NCBI RefSeq assembly: GCF_000688395.1
Contig: NZ_JIAG01000003.1
Location: 1-64,000 of the forward strand
Length of the DNA: 64,000 bases
From: Haematomicrobium sanguinis DSM 21259
GTDB lineage: Bacteria; Actinomycetota; Actinomycetes; Actinomycetales; Micrococcaceae
Direction: 5' to 3'
In this document: in pieces, positions 8,219 to 16,347 of the stretch
How positions within the stretch are numbered: the first letter of the stretch is position 1
How the letters are laid out: each line of letters begins with the position of its first letter
Notes under the pieces: model-generated
What the model was told of the DNA's origin: nothing
Seen by the model: only the letters and a program-made list of their open reading frames with translations
Databases searched by the model: none
Position numbers and translations under genes: made by a program

Positions 8219-9313
8219 ATGGCGCGGCAGCGTAAGCCTGATAAGCCCGTGGCAATTGACCCGATCGATCGGCCCAAATTGATCTTGGCGAAGGTGGAGG
8301 CAAAGCGGGCGCTCGGCCGGGCGCGGTTGTCTGGGGCCAACGTCTTTGGGCTAATCGGCCCGCTCTTCGGTTATCTGATGGCGTGGCTCAACGCGACCAA
8401 ACCGATGCGCGCGTTCACGGTGTACAACATGCGACACGGCCCGCTCATGGCCGCCGGTTGCGCTTACAACATGTTCTTTTCCATTGCCGCGCTCTTGGTT
8501 GCCGGGTTCTCGATCCTGGGCCTGGTGGTTTCAGGCAACACCGACCTACAAAACGCGGTGGTTAACGCCGTGGCCTCAACCACGCCCGGACTGATTGACA
8601 CCGGCAACGGGGGACTCGCAACACCAGACCAGTTATTCAGCCAGCAACGCGGCTTCTCACTCGCGCTGATCATTTCCTTGGCGACCCTGCTATTCACTTC
8701 CCTCGGCTGGATCGCCGGTTTGCGCGAAGGCATCCGCGGGATATTTGCGCTGCCACCGGTATTCATGAACTTTGTGCTGCTGAAACTGCGCGACCTGGGC
8801 ATCCTGCTCGTCTTGGGCGTCGCACTTGTCGTCACTACGGTCATAGCGGGTGTCGCAACGGCCGGCCTCGACTGGATACGCTCCACCTTCAATCTCTCCG
8901 GCCCGGTCGCGACTCTTCTGGCCGCCGGCGTGACCCCTCTGGTCTTGTTAGCACTGGACATGATTGTCGCCGTCGTTCTTTTTAAAGGTGCGTCCATGGT
9001 GAGCATGCCGGCTAAGGCGATGTGGCACACTGCCCTCATCGCCGGTGCCGGGAGCACCATCCTTCGCATGTTGAGCGGCGTGCTGTTGGCCAACGTCGGC
9101 AAGAATAATCCGGTGCTCGCCTCGTACGCGGTGGTCATTGCCCTGTTCGTGTGGTTCTTCTTCTTGTCGCAGGTGTACCTGATCGCGGCTGGCTGGGGGA
9201 CAATCACCACCGCCGATGTCAAGGCTCGCGACCACAAGGACGTCCAGAGGCGCCGCGGGTCCCTGCGCCAGCGTGCCCGCCGACCGCGCGCGGCCCGGCA
9301 GGGTGCCGGCTAG
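8219..9313 (+). CDS. YihY/BrkB family membrane protein
   Basis: 364 residues. A basic N-terminal region of about 55 residues is followed by five or six hydrophobic helices (for example AAGCAYNMFFSIAALLVAGF, LGILLVLGVALVVTTVIAGV and YAVVIALFVWFFFLSQVYLI), the pattern of YihY/BrkB (formerly called ribonuclease BN). The family is an inner-membrane protein of unsettled function, possibly transport. The start is ATG 8219 with GGAGG six bases upstream. The C-terminus is a short Arg-rich tail. It is 11 bases after the LigT-like gene and ends before a strong palindrome. Confidence 0.85.
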   Translation: MARQRKPDKPVAIDPIDRPKLILAKVEAKRALGRARLSGANVFGLIGPLFGYLMAWLNATKPMRAFTVYNMRHGPLMAAGCAYNMFFSIAALLVAGFSILGLVVSGNTDLQNAVVNAVASTTPGLIDTGNGGLATPDQLFSQQRGFSLALIISLATLLFTSLGWIAGLREGIRGIFALPPVFMNFVLLKLRDLGILLVLGVALVVTTVIAGVATAGLDWIRSTFNLSGPVATLLAAGVTPLVLLALDMIVAVVLFKGASMVSMPAKAMWHTALIAGAGSTILRMLSGVLLANVGKNNPVLASYAVVIALFVWFFFLSQVYLIAAGWGTITTADVKARDHKDVQRRRGSLRQRARRPRAARQGAG

Positions 9314-9320
9314 GTCAATG

Positions 9321-9337
9321 ACGACGGCGTTGCCTCC
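9321..9337 (+). repeat. Dispersed ACGACGGCG motif, intergenic
   Basis: ACGACGGCGTTGCCTCC lies 7 bases after the YihY/BrkB stop codon. It matches the WTGCCTCC form seen at 15169-15185, 27350-27366, 30705-30721 and 53575-53591. Confidence 0.65.
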
Positions 9338-9371
9338 CTTGGCCTTCGCCGTCACCGCCTCCCCGTCCCCG

Positions 9372-9431
9372 TCTATGTAGCGCGACACGCCGAGGAAACC
9401 CGTGTTTCCTCGGCGTGTCGCGCTACATAGA
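9372..9431. terminator. Perfect 28-bp inverted repeat between convergent genes
   Basis: Left arm 9372-9399 (starts TCTATGTAGCGCGACACGCC) and right arm 9404-9431 are fully complementary, with a CCGT loop. It sits between yihY (plus) and the DUF4097 gene (minus), fitting a bidirectional terminator, though the arms are far longer than a terminator needs and there is no clear T-tract. The same arm sequence occurs at 57079-57142, also between convergent genes. Confidence 0.7.
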
Positions 9432-9440
9432 TGAGGAGGG

Positions 9441-10277
9441 CTAGGGGGCGTAGCGGACCGTAATGTCTCCCGTACTGCTATCAGCGCGGATCGAACGGTC
9501 CGCGTTCGGCTCATTGGTCACGCCGACGTTGACACTACCGACGGCCGTATCCGTTTGAACCCGATACGCGGCATTGGGCACCTCAAGAGTCACGTCACCC
9601 GTACTCGTTTCGGCGACAGCGCCTCGGAGCGAGCCAGTCACGGTTGCGTTGATCGACCCGGTGGACGTGCCGAGTTTGAGGTTGAGATTGTCTCCCGTGC
9701 CTCTCAGAGAGACGTCACCGGTGGAGGAGGCGACCTCCACATTGACCGGCAACGCACCAGCCCCGGACGCATCGAGCGTGATTGTTCCCGTGCCCGAACC
9801 TGCTTTGATGCGCTCCAAATCGTTGAGCGGGATTTCCACGCGCACCGTGCCGGAGTCGAAGCCACCGATCAGGGGATTGAGCTGAAAGAAGCTGAATCCG
9901 CCGCGGTAGCCGACCTTCAAGGTGCCGTTCTCCACGGCGGCGACAAACTCGCGGCCGCCCCAGGATGAGGTGACGCCCTTGCTGACAACCCGCGCGGTGC
10001 CATCCGGTGAGGCCACAATCTGTACATCCTCCGAGTTGACGGCAAGGTCCAACGCCGTGATGTTGTCGCTGAATTCTCGGGCGACATCGGTCTTGGTGGC
10101 CGCCAACGTATTGAAATTGGAGAGCGTCGATTGGGTCAGCAAGAGAAGCGCAATGAGCGCGCCGATCGATAGCAAGATCGTTGCCAGTGAAGTACTTCGT
10201 TCCGGCGGGGGCGGTTGTATTTCCCGGAAGTTGGGTGGTGTTGGTTGCGTGGGCTGTTGCGGTGTGTAGGTGCTCAT
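9441..10277 (-). CDS. DUF4097-family beta-strand repeat protein, membrane-anchored
   Basis: 278 residues. A Pro-rich cytoplasmic N-terminus (about 1-27) precedes one transmembrane helix (about 30-48). The rest is a repetitive beta-rich domain with recurring STG(D/S) turns (VASSTGDVSLRG, GTSTGSINATV, AETSTGDVTLEV, DSSTGDITVRY), the hallmark of DUF4097, a putative adhesin-like beta-solenoid facing the outside. It overlaps the upstream response regulator gene by 4 bases (ATGA), so it is the last gene of a kinase-regulator-DUF4097 operon and may be the output or a modulator of that system. Confidence 0.8.
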   Translation of the reverse strand: MSTYTPQQPTQPTPPNFREIQPPPPERSTSLATILLSIGALIALLLLTQSTLSNFNTLAATKTDVAREFSDNITALDLAVNSEDVQIVASPDGTARVVSKGVTSSWGGREFVAAVENGTLKVGYRGGFSFFQLNPLIGGFDSGTVRVEIPLNDLERIKAGSGTGTITLDASGAGALPVNVEVASSTGDVSLRGTGDNLNLKLGTSTGSINATVTGSLRGAVAETSTGDVTLEVPNAAYRVQTDTAVGSVNVGVTNEPNADRSIRADSSTGDITVRYAP

Positions 10278-10945
10278 GATTCTCCTTGTGAATGCTGACT
10301 GCTGCCTTCCAGATAGCGCAGCACGGCGAGGACGCGCCGGTTTTCGCCGGCAACGGGGACTAGGCCGAGCTTGGTGAAGACGGAGTTGACGTGTTTTTCC
10401 ACCACGGACGCGGTGATGTAGAGCCGCTCGGCGATCGCGGAGTTCGCCAGGCCCTCCGCCATGAGTCCCAGCACTTCGCGTTCGCGCGGACTGAGCGAGG
10501 CCAATTGCTCGGCGCGCCGGGAACGGACCAAGATTTGCGCCACTACTTCGGGATCCAAGACGGTTTCTCCTTGTGCGATTCGGGCAATCGAGTCGAGGAA
10601 CTGGGCCACGTGGGCTACCCGGTCTTTGAGGAGGTAGCCGAAGCCGCCGCCCCCATCGCGAATGAACTCGGACGCGTAACGTTCCTCCACGTATTGGCTA
10701 AAAATCAGCACCTTGAGTTCGGGGTACCGTGAACGCAACATGGCCGCTGCGCGAATCCCCTCGTCGGTGAAGGTCGGCGGCATTCGCACATCCATGAGCG
10801 CCAACGCGGGGGAGTGAGCCTCCACAATCTCGCTCAGACCCTCCACGGATGGGATGGAAGCGACTACCTCGTGACCGGCGTCGTCGAGAAGTCGCTCCAG
10901 ACCGGCGCGAAGTATCTCGGAATCCTCAACGATTAGGATGCGCAT
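10274..10945 (-). CDS. NarL/LuxR-family response regulator
   Basis: 223 residues. The receiver domain is about 1-125 with D8, phosphoacceptor D52 in ALMDVRMPP, and K in GYLLKDR. It keeps the FTDEGIRAA variant after the phosphosite typical of this actinobacterial subgroup. The LuxR HTH is about 150-210 (LSPREREVLGLMAEGLAN and VEKHVNSVFTKLGL). The ATG at 10945 overlaps the kinase gene by 13 bases and its stop overlaps the DUF4097 gene by 4, so all three are translationally coupled. Confidence 0.88.
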   Translation of the reverse strand: MRILIVEDSEILRAGLERLLDDAGHEVVASIPSVEGLSEIVEAHSPALALMDVRMPPTFTDEGIRAAAMLRSRYPELKVLIFSQYVEERYASEFIRDGGGGFGYLLKDRVAHVAQFLDSIARIAQGETVLDPEVVAQILVRSRRAEQLASLSPREREVLGLMAEGLANSAIAERLYITASVVEKHVNSVFTKLGLVPVAGENRRVLAVLRYLEGSSQHSQGES

Positions 10946-12213
10946 GGAACCTCCACCGTCAATGTCGTGGGTCCACCCGTCGGGCTCACCAGAGCGATGG
11001 AGCCGCCCAAGGCTTCTACCCGATCCCGCACCCCATCGAGACCCGAGCGCCCAAGCCGCCGCGCGCCGTCGTTCATCTTTGTCGGGGACGAAAGCCGCGC
11101 GCCTCCGGTGCCACTGTCGAAAACGGACGCGGACAGCCGCCCCGGTGTGCCCGAGCAGACCACGCGGACCTCGCAGTTGGTAGCGCCGGCGTGCTTGGCG
11201 ACGTTGGTGAGCGCCTCGGCGACGCTGTAATAGATCGCTTCCTCGCTTACCGGACTGCAGTGGCTGCTGACGCTAATGCTGAGCGTCACGGGCATGGGCA
11301 TGGAGGCGACTAGCGCGGACAACGCCGCGTCGAGTCCGCGGTCGGTCAGCACGGCCGGCCGGATGCCGCGAGCAAGTTGGCGCAGTTCGGTGATCGCGTC
11401 GGTTGCGTCCTTGTGCGCGGCGTCCAGCAGTTCGGCTGCGCGTGCCGGGTCTTCAGCCAATTTTGTGCGCGCCATGTCCACGCCCATTGCCACCGACACG
11501 AGCCGCGGCTGCACGCCGTCATGCAGGTTGCGCTCAATCTGCGAGCGGTCCTGCGAAGCGACGTTGAGCGCGCTGGAGCGTTGGGCGCTCGCCGCATCGC
11601 GTTGCTCTGTCAACTCCTGCACCTGTAGCTTGCGAGAGGGGCCAAGCAGTGCACGGGCGAGTGCCGGTTCCACCTTGGAGTACATGAACAGCAACCCCAG
11701 CGCAGCCAAAAGTACCGCGATTCCGATCAGGACGAGCCCCCAGTTGGGCAGGTCCGCCCAGTACGCAGCCTGCGCTTGGTCCCGGTACAGCGGCGAAAAG
11801 AGCGCCGCAACGGACCAGGCGGTGCCGCCGTAGACCAGCACGATCAGCGCCGAGGTCAGCGCACAATTGGTGAGCACGTAGAGCAGTGTCTTCCACGTCG
11901 GCGCCTCGGTGAATCGTAGCCACAGGTTGTGTGCGAAACCCTTGAAACCGGGGTAAATGCTCACGCGCGTGGTTGGCGCCTCGATGATGTCGCCGTACAC
12001 GGAGGGGATCCGCGTCCGGCCAACCCGCGCGATTGGTCCGACCAGCAGCAATGCGGCCGCGAGCGGGATCACGCCGAAGCCGAGCGCCACCAGGGTGGAC
12101 ACGCCGGTGGCAATGAGCACGGTCATGATGATGAATATTGCGAGAGAAATGACCCAGGTGATCGCGAGATCCGCCCCGGCCTTGGCGAAATTGAGTGCTG
12201 GATGTGTCTTCAC
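10933..12213 (-). CDS. Sensor histidine kinase with putative-sensor membrane domain
   Basis: About 426 residues. Four hydrophobic segments form an N-terminal sensor module (roughly 15-60 and 106-175) with a P(S/T)VYGDII segment, resembling the Pfam 13796 sensor domain. A HisKA_3 box follows with H231 in IERNLHDGVQPRLVSVAMG, then HATPase motifs AEALTNVAKHA and GRSGLDGVRDRVEALGG. I chose GTG 12213 because TAGATT lies 7 bases before it, the arrangement of a leaderless actinobacterial transcript; the frame is open to a GTG at 12273, but the extra 20 residues are Pro-rich and unsupported. First gene of the operon with the regulator and DUF4097 gene. Confidence 0.82.
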   Translation of the reverse strand: MKTHPALNFAKAGADLAITWVISLAIFIIMTVLIATGVSTLVALGFGVIPLAAALLLVGPIARVGRTRIPSVYGDIIEAPTTRVSIYPGFKGFAHNLWLRFTEAPTWKTLLYVLTNCALTSALIVLVYGGTAWSVAALFSPLYRDQAQAAYWADLPNWGLVLIGIAVLLAALGLLFMYSKVEPALARALLGPSRKLQVQELTEQRDAASAQRSSALNVASQDRSQIERNLHDGVQPRLVSVAMGVDMARTKLAEDPARAAELLDAAHKDATDAITELRQLARGIRPAVLTDRGLDAALSALVASMPMPVTLSISVSSHCSPVSEEAIYYSVAEALTNVAKHAGATNCEVRVVCSGTPGRLSASVFDSGTGGARLSSPTKMNDGARRLGRSGLDGVRDRVEALGGSIALVSPTGGPTTLTVEVPCAS

Positions 12214-12274
12214 ACCACTCAATCTATCCGGCGCCGGCGCGGGACCGCTCTGGTGCACGCCCCTCTTTTTCACC

Positions 12275-12288
12275 GGGGGTTAACCCCC
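12275..12288. promoter_or_regulatory. Perfect palindrome GGGGGTTAACCCCC upstream of the kinase operon
   Basis: A 14-bp perfect palindrome sits about 62 bases upstream of the kinase start (12213) and about 45 bases upstream of its TAGATT -10-like box. Position and symmetry suit a dimeric regulator site; the binding protein is unknown. Confidence 0.35.
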
Positions 12289-12319
12289 AGCCTCCCCGAA
12301 TACCCTCGGCCCGTGAATG

Positions 12320-12337
12320 ACGACGGCGTTGCTCGCC
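12320..12337 (+). repeat. Dispersed ACGACGGCG motif, intergenic
   Basis: ACGACGGCGTTGCTCGCC is the N5-CGCC form, in which GGCG and CGCC can pair over a 5-base loop. Same form at 16209-16226 and 57190-57207. Confidence 0.65.
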
Positions 12338-12392
12338 CCAAGCGTCTCGGTGCACCTTTGCGATTCGCGCACCCAGGCGAGGAGAAATAAAA

Positions 12393-12419
12393 GGAGGTTG
12401 CCTTAAGAAGGCAACCTCC
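12393..12419 (-). terminator. Rho-independent terminator of sdhCDAB
   Basis: On the minus strand a perfect 12-bp stem (GGAGGTTGCCTT with AAGGCAACCTCC) and 3-base loop is followed by TTTTATTTCTCC. It lies about 140 bases after the sdhB stop codon. A partial dispersed motif (CGCCGTCGT, 12420-12428) abuts it. Confidence 0.8.
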
Positions 12420-12557
12420 CGCCGTCGTGCATTACCAAGGTGCGTCCGAACCCTGCCGCGACCCGCGCGAAATCTGCACACTCGAAATCCACTGTGCAGA
12501 TAATGCACACTTTAACGGCGTGTCGCGCGCGTGTTTTGCACAGTCGATTGTGAGGAG

Positions 12558-13334
12558 TTAGACGGTGCGGTTGAGGATCGCGGCCTTGACCTCTTGGATC
12601 GCCTTGGTGACCTGGATGCCGCGCGGGCAGGCGTCGGTGCAGTTGAAGGTCGTGCGGCAGCGCCAGACGCCTTCCTTGTCATTCAAGATTTCCAGGCGCA
12701 TGTCGCCGGCCGAGTCACGCGAATCGAAAATGAAGCGGTGCGCGTTCACGATCGCGGCCGGGCCGAAGTACTGGCCGTCGGTCCAGAACACCGGGCAGCT
12801 CGTGGTGCAGGCGGCGCACAGTATGCACTTGGTGGTGTCATCGAAGCGCTCGCGATCCTCGGGGGACTGCAGGCGTTCCTTGGTCGGCTCGTGTCCGCTG
12901 GGGATCAAGAACGGCATGATCTCGCGGTAGGACTGGAAGAACGGTTCCATGTCCACAATGAGATCTTTTTCAATCGGCAGGCCCTTGATCGGCTCCACCG
13001 TGATCGGCTTGGAGGTGTCCAGGTCCTTCAGCAACGTCTTGCAGGCGAGGCGGTTACGCGCGTTGATGCGCATCGCGTCCGAGCCGCACACCCCGTGCGC
13101 GCAGGAGCGGCGGAAGGAGAGCGAACCGTCGATGTCCCACTTGATCTTGTGTAGCGCATCCAGCACGCGGTCCGTGCCGTACATGGTGAGCTGGTAGTCC
13201 TCCCAGTGGGCCTCGTCGCTGACCTCGGGGTTGTAGCGGCGGACCTTCAGGGTGATGTCAAAGGACTCGATCGCGTTTGAGCTGGATTCGCCCAGATCGA
13301 CCTTGGAGGCTGGTTCAACGGTTTCGGTAGCCAT
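12558..13334 (-). CDS. sdhB: Succinate dehydrogenase iron-sulfur subunit
   Basis: 258 residues. It transfers electrons from the flavoprotein to quinone in complex II of the respiratory chain and TCA cycle. The [2Fe-2S] site is in RSCAHGVCGSDAM with upstream and downstream cysteines; the C-terminal half has the two ferredoxin-like clusters CILCAACTTSCPVFW and TFNCTDACPRG for [4Fe-4S] and [3Fe-4S]. The ATG (13334) shares a base with the sdhA stop (TGATG), so the two are coupled. Last gene of the operon, followed by a terminator hairpin. Confidence 0.95.
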   Translation of the reverse strand: MATETVEPASKVDLGESSSNAIESFDITLKVRRYNPEVSDEAHWEDYQLTMYGTDRVLDALHKIKWDIDGSLSFRRSCAHGVCGSDAMRINARNRLACKTLLKDLDTSKPITVEPIKGLPIEKDLIVDMEPFFQSYREIMPFLIPSGHEPTKERLQSPEDRERFDDTTKCILCAACTTSCPVFWTDGQYFGPAAIVNAHRFIFDSRDSAGDMRLEILNDKEGVWRCRTTFNCTDACPRGIQVTKAIQEVKAAILNRTV

Positions 13335-15106
13335 CAGTACTTACGCTCCATCGGCTGGTAACGGGTGAACACCACGGGCTTGGTCTCTAGCTTGATGCCC
13401 TTGATGCCGTCGGTTTCTGCGTTCGGGTCTTTGTACACCATGGAGTGCTCCATGAAGTTTTCGTCGTCACGCTCGGGGAAGTCTTCGCGGTAGTGTCCGC
13501 CGCGGGACTCTTCGCGGGAGAGGGCAGCCACGGTCATGACCTCGGCAATGTCCAGCAGGAAGCCGAGTTCCACGGCCTCGAGCAGGTCCAGGTTGAACCG
13601 CTTGCCCTTGTCCTCGATCGAAATGTTTTTGTACCGCTCGCGGAAGGACTCGATGTCATCCAACGCCTTCTGCATGGTCTCCTTGGACCGGAATACCTGC
13701 ATGTTGGCGTCCATGGTGTCCTGTAGTTCCTTGCGGATTTGCGCGACGCGTTCGGTGCCGTCGGCGTTGAGCACGTGGTCCAGAAGACCCTTGGTGTAGG
13801 CCTCGGGGTCCTCGGGGAGTTCCACGAATTCGGCGTCCTTGGCGTATTCGGCGGCGGCGATACCGGCGCGCTTACCGAAGACGTTAATGTCCAGGAGCGA
13901 GTTGGTGCCCAGGCGGTTAGACCCGTGCACGCTCACACAAGCGACCTCGCCGGCGGCGTACAGGCCCGGAACAACGGTGTCATTGTCCTGCAACACCTCG
14001 GAGGAAATCTTGGTCGGGATGCCGCCCATCGCATAGTGCGCCGTGGGGAAGACCGGAACCGGCTCGGTGTAGGGCTCCACACCCAGGTAGGTGCGCGCAA
14101 ACTCGGTAATATCCGGGAGCTTCGCGTCAATGTGCGCGGGCTCCAGGTGGGTCAGATCCAGCAGCACGTAATCCTTGTTCGGGCCTGCGCCGCGGCCCTC
14201 GCGAACCTCGTTGGCCATCGAGCGAGCCACAATGTCACGTGGAGCAAGGTCTTTAATGGTCGGCGCGTAGCGCTCCATGAATCGCTCGCCCTCGGCGTTA
14301 CGCAAAATCGCGCCCTCGCCGCGGGCGGCCTCGGAAAGCAGAATGCCGAGCCCGGCAAGACCGGTCGGGTGGAACTGGAAGAACTCCATATCCTCCAGCG
14401 GCAGTCCGCGACGGAATGCGATGCCCATGCCGTCACCGGTCAAGGTGTGCGCATTGGAGGTGGTCTTGAAGACCTTGCCGACGCCGCCGGACGCGAACAC
14501 CACGGACTTGGCTTGGAACACGTGCAGTTCACCGGTCGCGAGCTCATAGGCGACAACGCCGGCAGTGCGCTTGACCTTCTTGCCGTCAACTTCCTCTTCG
14601 GCCAAAAGCAGGTCCAGCACGTAGAACTCGTTGTAGAACTCCACGTTGTGCTTCACACAGTTTTGGTACAGCGTCTGCAAAATCATGTGGCCGGTGCGGT
14701 CCGCGGCGTAGCAGGCGCGGCGAACCGGGGCCTTGCCGTGGTCGCGGGTGTGGCCGCCGAAGCGACGCTGATCGATCTTGCCTTCGGGGGTGCGGTTGAA
14801 CGGCAGGCCCATCTTTTCCAGGTCCAGCACCGCGTCGATGGCCTCCTTCGCCATGACCTCGGCGGCGTCCTGATCCACCAGGTAGTCGCCGCCCTTGACC
14901 GTGTCAAAGGTGTGCCACTCCCAGTTGTCCTCTTCCACGTTCGCCAACGCGGCGCACATACCGCCTTGCGCGGCGCCGGTGTGGGAGCGGGTGGGGTAGA
15001 GCTTGGTGAGCACGGCGGTCCGCGCGCGCTGCCCGGACTCGATGGCCGCGCGCATACCGGCGCCACCGGCGCCGACAATCACCACGTCGTACTTATGTAC
15101 CTGCAT
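13334..15106 (-). CDS. sdhA: Succinate dehydrogenase flavoprotein subunit
   Basis: 590 residues, full length. It oxidises succinate to fumarate with covalently bound FAD on the cytoplasmic face. The N-terminus has the dinucleotide fold YDVVIVGAGGAGMRAA. SHTGAAQGGMCAAL contains the SHT sequence whose His carries FAD in the family. Active-site motifs include FQFHPTGLAG and the capping-domain HYAMGGIPTK. SNRLGTNSLLDINVFGKRAG is strongly conserved. It is 85 bases from sdhD; that gap carries a dispersed motif copy. Confidence 0.96.
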   Translation of the reverse strand: MQVHKYDVVIVGAGGAGMRAAIESGQRARTAVLTKLYPTRSHTGAAQGGMCAALANVEEDNWEWHTFDTVKGGDYLVDQDAAEVMAKEAIDAVLDLEKMGLPFNRTPEGKIDQRRFGGHTRDHGKAPVRRACYAADRTGHMILQTLYQNCVKHNVEFYNEFYVLDLLLAEEEVDGKKVKRTAGVVAYELATGELHVFQAKSVVFASGGVGKVFKTTSNAHTLTGDGMGIAFRRGLPLEDMEFFQFHPTGLAGLGILLSEAARGEGAILRNAEGERFMERYAPTIKDLAPRDIVARSMANEVREGRGAGPNKDYVLLDLTHLEPAHIDAKLPDITEFARTYLGVEPYTEPVPVFPTAHYAMGGIPTKISSEVLQDNDTVVPGLYAAGEVACVSVHGSNRLGTNSLLDINVFGKRAGIAAAEYAKDAEFVELPEDPEAYTKGLLDHVLNADGTERVAQIRKELQDTMDANMQVFRSKETMQKALDDIESFRERYKNISIEDKGKRFNLDLLEAVELGFLLDIAEVMTVAALSREESRGGHYREDFPERDDENFMEHSMVYKDPNAETDGIKGIKLETKPVVFTRYQPMERKY

Positions 15107-15168
15107 ACTTGCCGCTCTTTTCTCAATATTTCTGGTGCGTGAAGTTCAGGCGAGCCGACACGCTTAAA

Positions 15169-15185
15169 GGAGGCATCGCCGTCGT
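15169..15185 (-). repeat. Dispersed ACGACGGCG motif between sdhD and sdhA
   Basis: On the minus strand ACGACGGCGATGCCTCC lies 7 bases after the sdhD stop inside the operon, so it cannot act as a full terminator without affecting sdhAB. Confidence 0.65.
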
Positions 15186-15191
15186 AGGTAA

Positions 15192-15680
15192 TTAAGGTGC
15201 CGGACAGAAGCTCGGGAGCAGGCTCGGGTCGGCGCTTGGCGGGCACGGGTCGAAGGTGAAGATGACCAGCGTGCCGAGCACAATGATGGTCGCGGACGCC
15301 ACGTACAGGATGCCCTTGAGCCAGGCGCGCAATGTGGTGCTTTCCGCGTAATCATTAATAATCGTGCGCAGACCGTTGGTGCCGTGCAGCATGGCGAGCC
15401 ACAACAAAACCAGGTCCCAAATTTGCCAGAACGGGCCCGCCCATTTACCGGCAACAAAACCGAAATCAATTTGCTTGACGCCCTCGCCCGCAACCAGGTT
15501 GGAGAACAAGTGCGCGAAAATCAGGACAACCAAAACCACGCCGGAAATGCGCATGAACAGCCAGGCGATCATTTCAAAGTTCGGGCGAAGTCCGGGGATG
15601 CCGGCGTTAGTGCGCTTGTACTCGCTCGGGATTTTTCCGCCGGATCCGGAGGCGCTGCGCGGTGCTTCAATGGTGCTCAT
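15192..15680 (-). CDS. sdhD: Succinate dehydrogenase membrane anchor subunit
   Basis: 162 residues. The hydrophilic N-terminus (about 1-35) is followed by three hydrophobic segments (about 37-60, 85-100 with LVLLWLAMLHGTNGLR, and 122-143). The HGTNGLR motif with its histidine is the conserved haem/quinone-region signature of SdhD in actinobacteria. With SdhC it anchors SdhAB to the membrane. It starts 4 bases after the sdhC stop. Confidence 0.85.
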   Translation of the reverse strand: MSTIEAPRSASGSGGKIPSEYKRTNAGIPGLRPNFEMIAWLFMRISGVVLVVLIFAHLFSNLVAGEGVKQIDFGFVAGKWAGPFWQIWDLVLLWLAMLHGTNGLRTIINDYAESTTLRAWLKGILYVASATIIVLGTLVIFTFDPCPPSADPSLLPSFCPAP

Positions 15681-15684
15681 GTGC

Positions 15685-16062
15685 CTACTCCCCGAAAATC
15701 ACGAACATTTGACGGATGGCGAAAGGAATCATGACCAGCGCCCAGGCGATCATGACGCCCCAGAACATTTGACGCTGATACTTGGGGCCCTTCTTCCAGA
15801 AATCCACGGCCACCAAACGCAGGCCGTTGAATGCGTGGAACACGATCGCGGCAACCAATCCCAATTCACCGAAACCCATGAGCGGGTTCTTATAGGTGGA
15901 AATGACCGCGTTATACGCCTCGGGGGAAACTCGCACGAGGGCCGTATCAAGAACGTGAACCAGCAGGAAGAAGAAAATAACTACACCAGTAATACGGTGA
16001 GCCACCCAGGACCACATGCCGTCGCGGCCGCGGTAGAGTGTGCCGACCTTCGTGTCGATCAC
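15685..16062 (-). CDS. sdhC: Succinate dehydrogenase cytochrome b556 subunit
   Basis: 125 residues. WSWVAHRITGVVIFFFLLVHVLD carries the conserved H-R-x-T-G signature and a likely haem-ligand His, and FHAFNGLRLVAVDF is the second conserved helix; a third helix is near the C-terminus. The start is GTG 16062 with AGAGAGGA upstream; the longer frame to 16143 reads through the leader and shows no family similarity. First gene of sdhCDAB. Confidence 0.88.
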   Translation of the reverse strand: MIDTKVGTLYRGRDGMWSWVAHRITGVVIFFFLLVHVLDTALVRVSPEAYNAVISTYKNPLMGFGELGLVAAIVFHAFNGLRLVAVDFWKKGPKYQRQMFWGVMIAWALVMIPFAIRQMFVIFGE

Positions 16063-16147
16063 GGTAAATCCTCTCTGCGAAGCATGAGGCGAGCGCCCGA
16101 AATCCCGCACAGATTCAGCATCGTCGCAACTGCTTAAACTCAAGAAT

Positions 16148-16177
16148 AATCTAGGCTTGGCGCGTGCACTGCTTCAA
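16148..16177 (-). promoter_or_regulatory. Promoter of sdhCDAB
   Basis: On the minus strand TTGAAG (16177-16172) and TAGATT (16153-16148) are 18 bases apart, a good match to a SigA-type promoter. Transcription would start near 16141, giving a leader of about 80 bases before sdhC. Confidence 0.6.
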
Positions 16178-16208
16178 TTTAGGCTCGCCTACCTTTTCCC
16201 ATTGAAGC

Positions 16209-16226
16209 ACGACGGCGTTGCTCGCC
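16209..16226 (+). repeat. Dispersed ACGACGGCG motif between divergent sdhC and manC
   Basis: ACGACGGCGTTGCTCGCC followed by TT, identical over 18 bases to the copy at 12320-12337 and to the inverted copy at 57190-57207. It lies between two divergent genes, not at a transcript end. Confidence 0.65.
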
Positions 16227-16347
16227 TTGGCCGCGTTGCGCGCCGGGTTTTTGGGCTGAGCTAGTGCCAGGGGTGGGCGCCAGTATTGCTAATGTCACCC
16301 ATGTGAATGAGGGCGGAGTTGCCCGCGGTGCACTATCGTTTAGCGGG

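Larger units (their letters stand above)
12214..12557. other. Non-coding region between sdhB 3' end and the histidine kinase
   Basis: No convincing gene is present. It holds a 14-bp perfect palindrome (12275-12288), a dispersed motif copy (12320-12337), a terminator hairpin (12393-12419) next to a second motif copy (12420-12428), and a looser hairpin with arms CTGCACA and TGTGCAG near 12475-12501. Confidence 0.6.

Noticed and set aside
13739-15142. 467-residue plus-strand open frame
   Set aside because: Antisense to sdhA, which is unmistakable.
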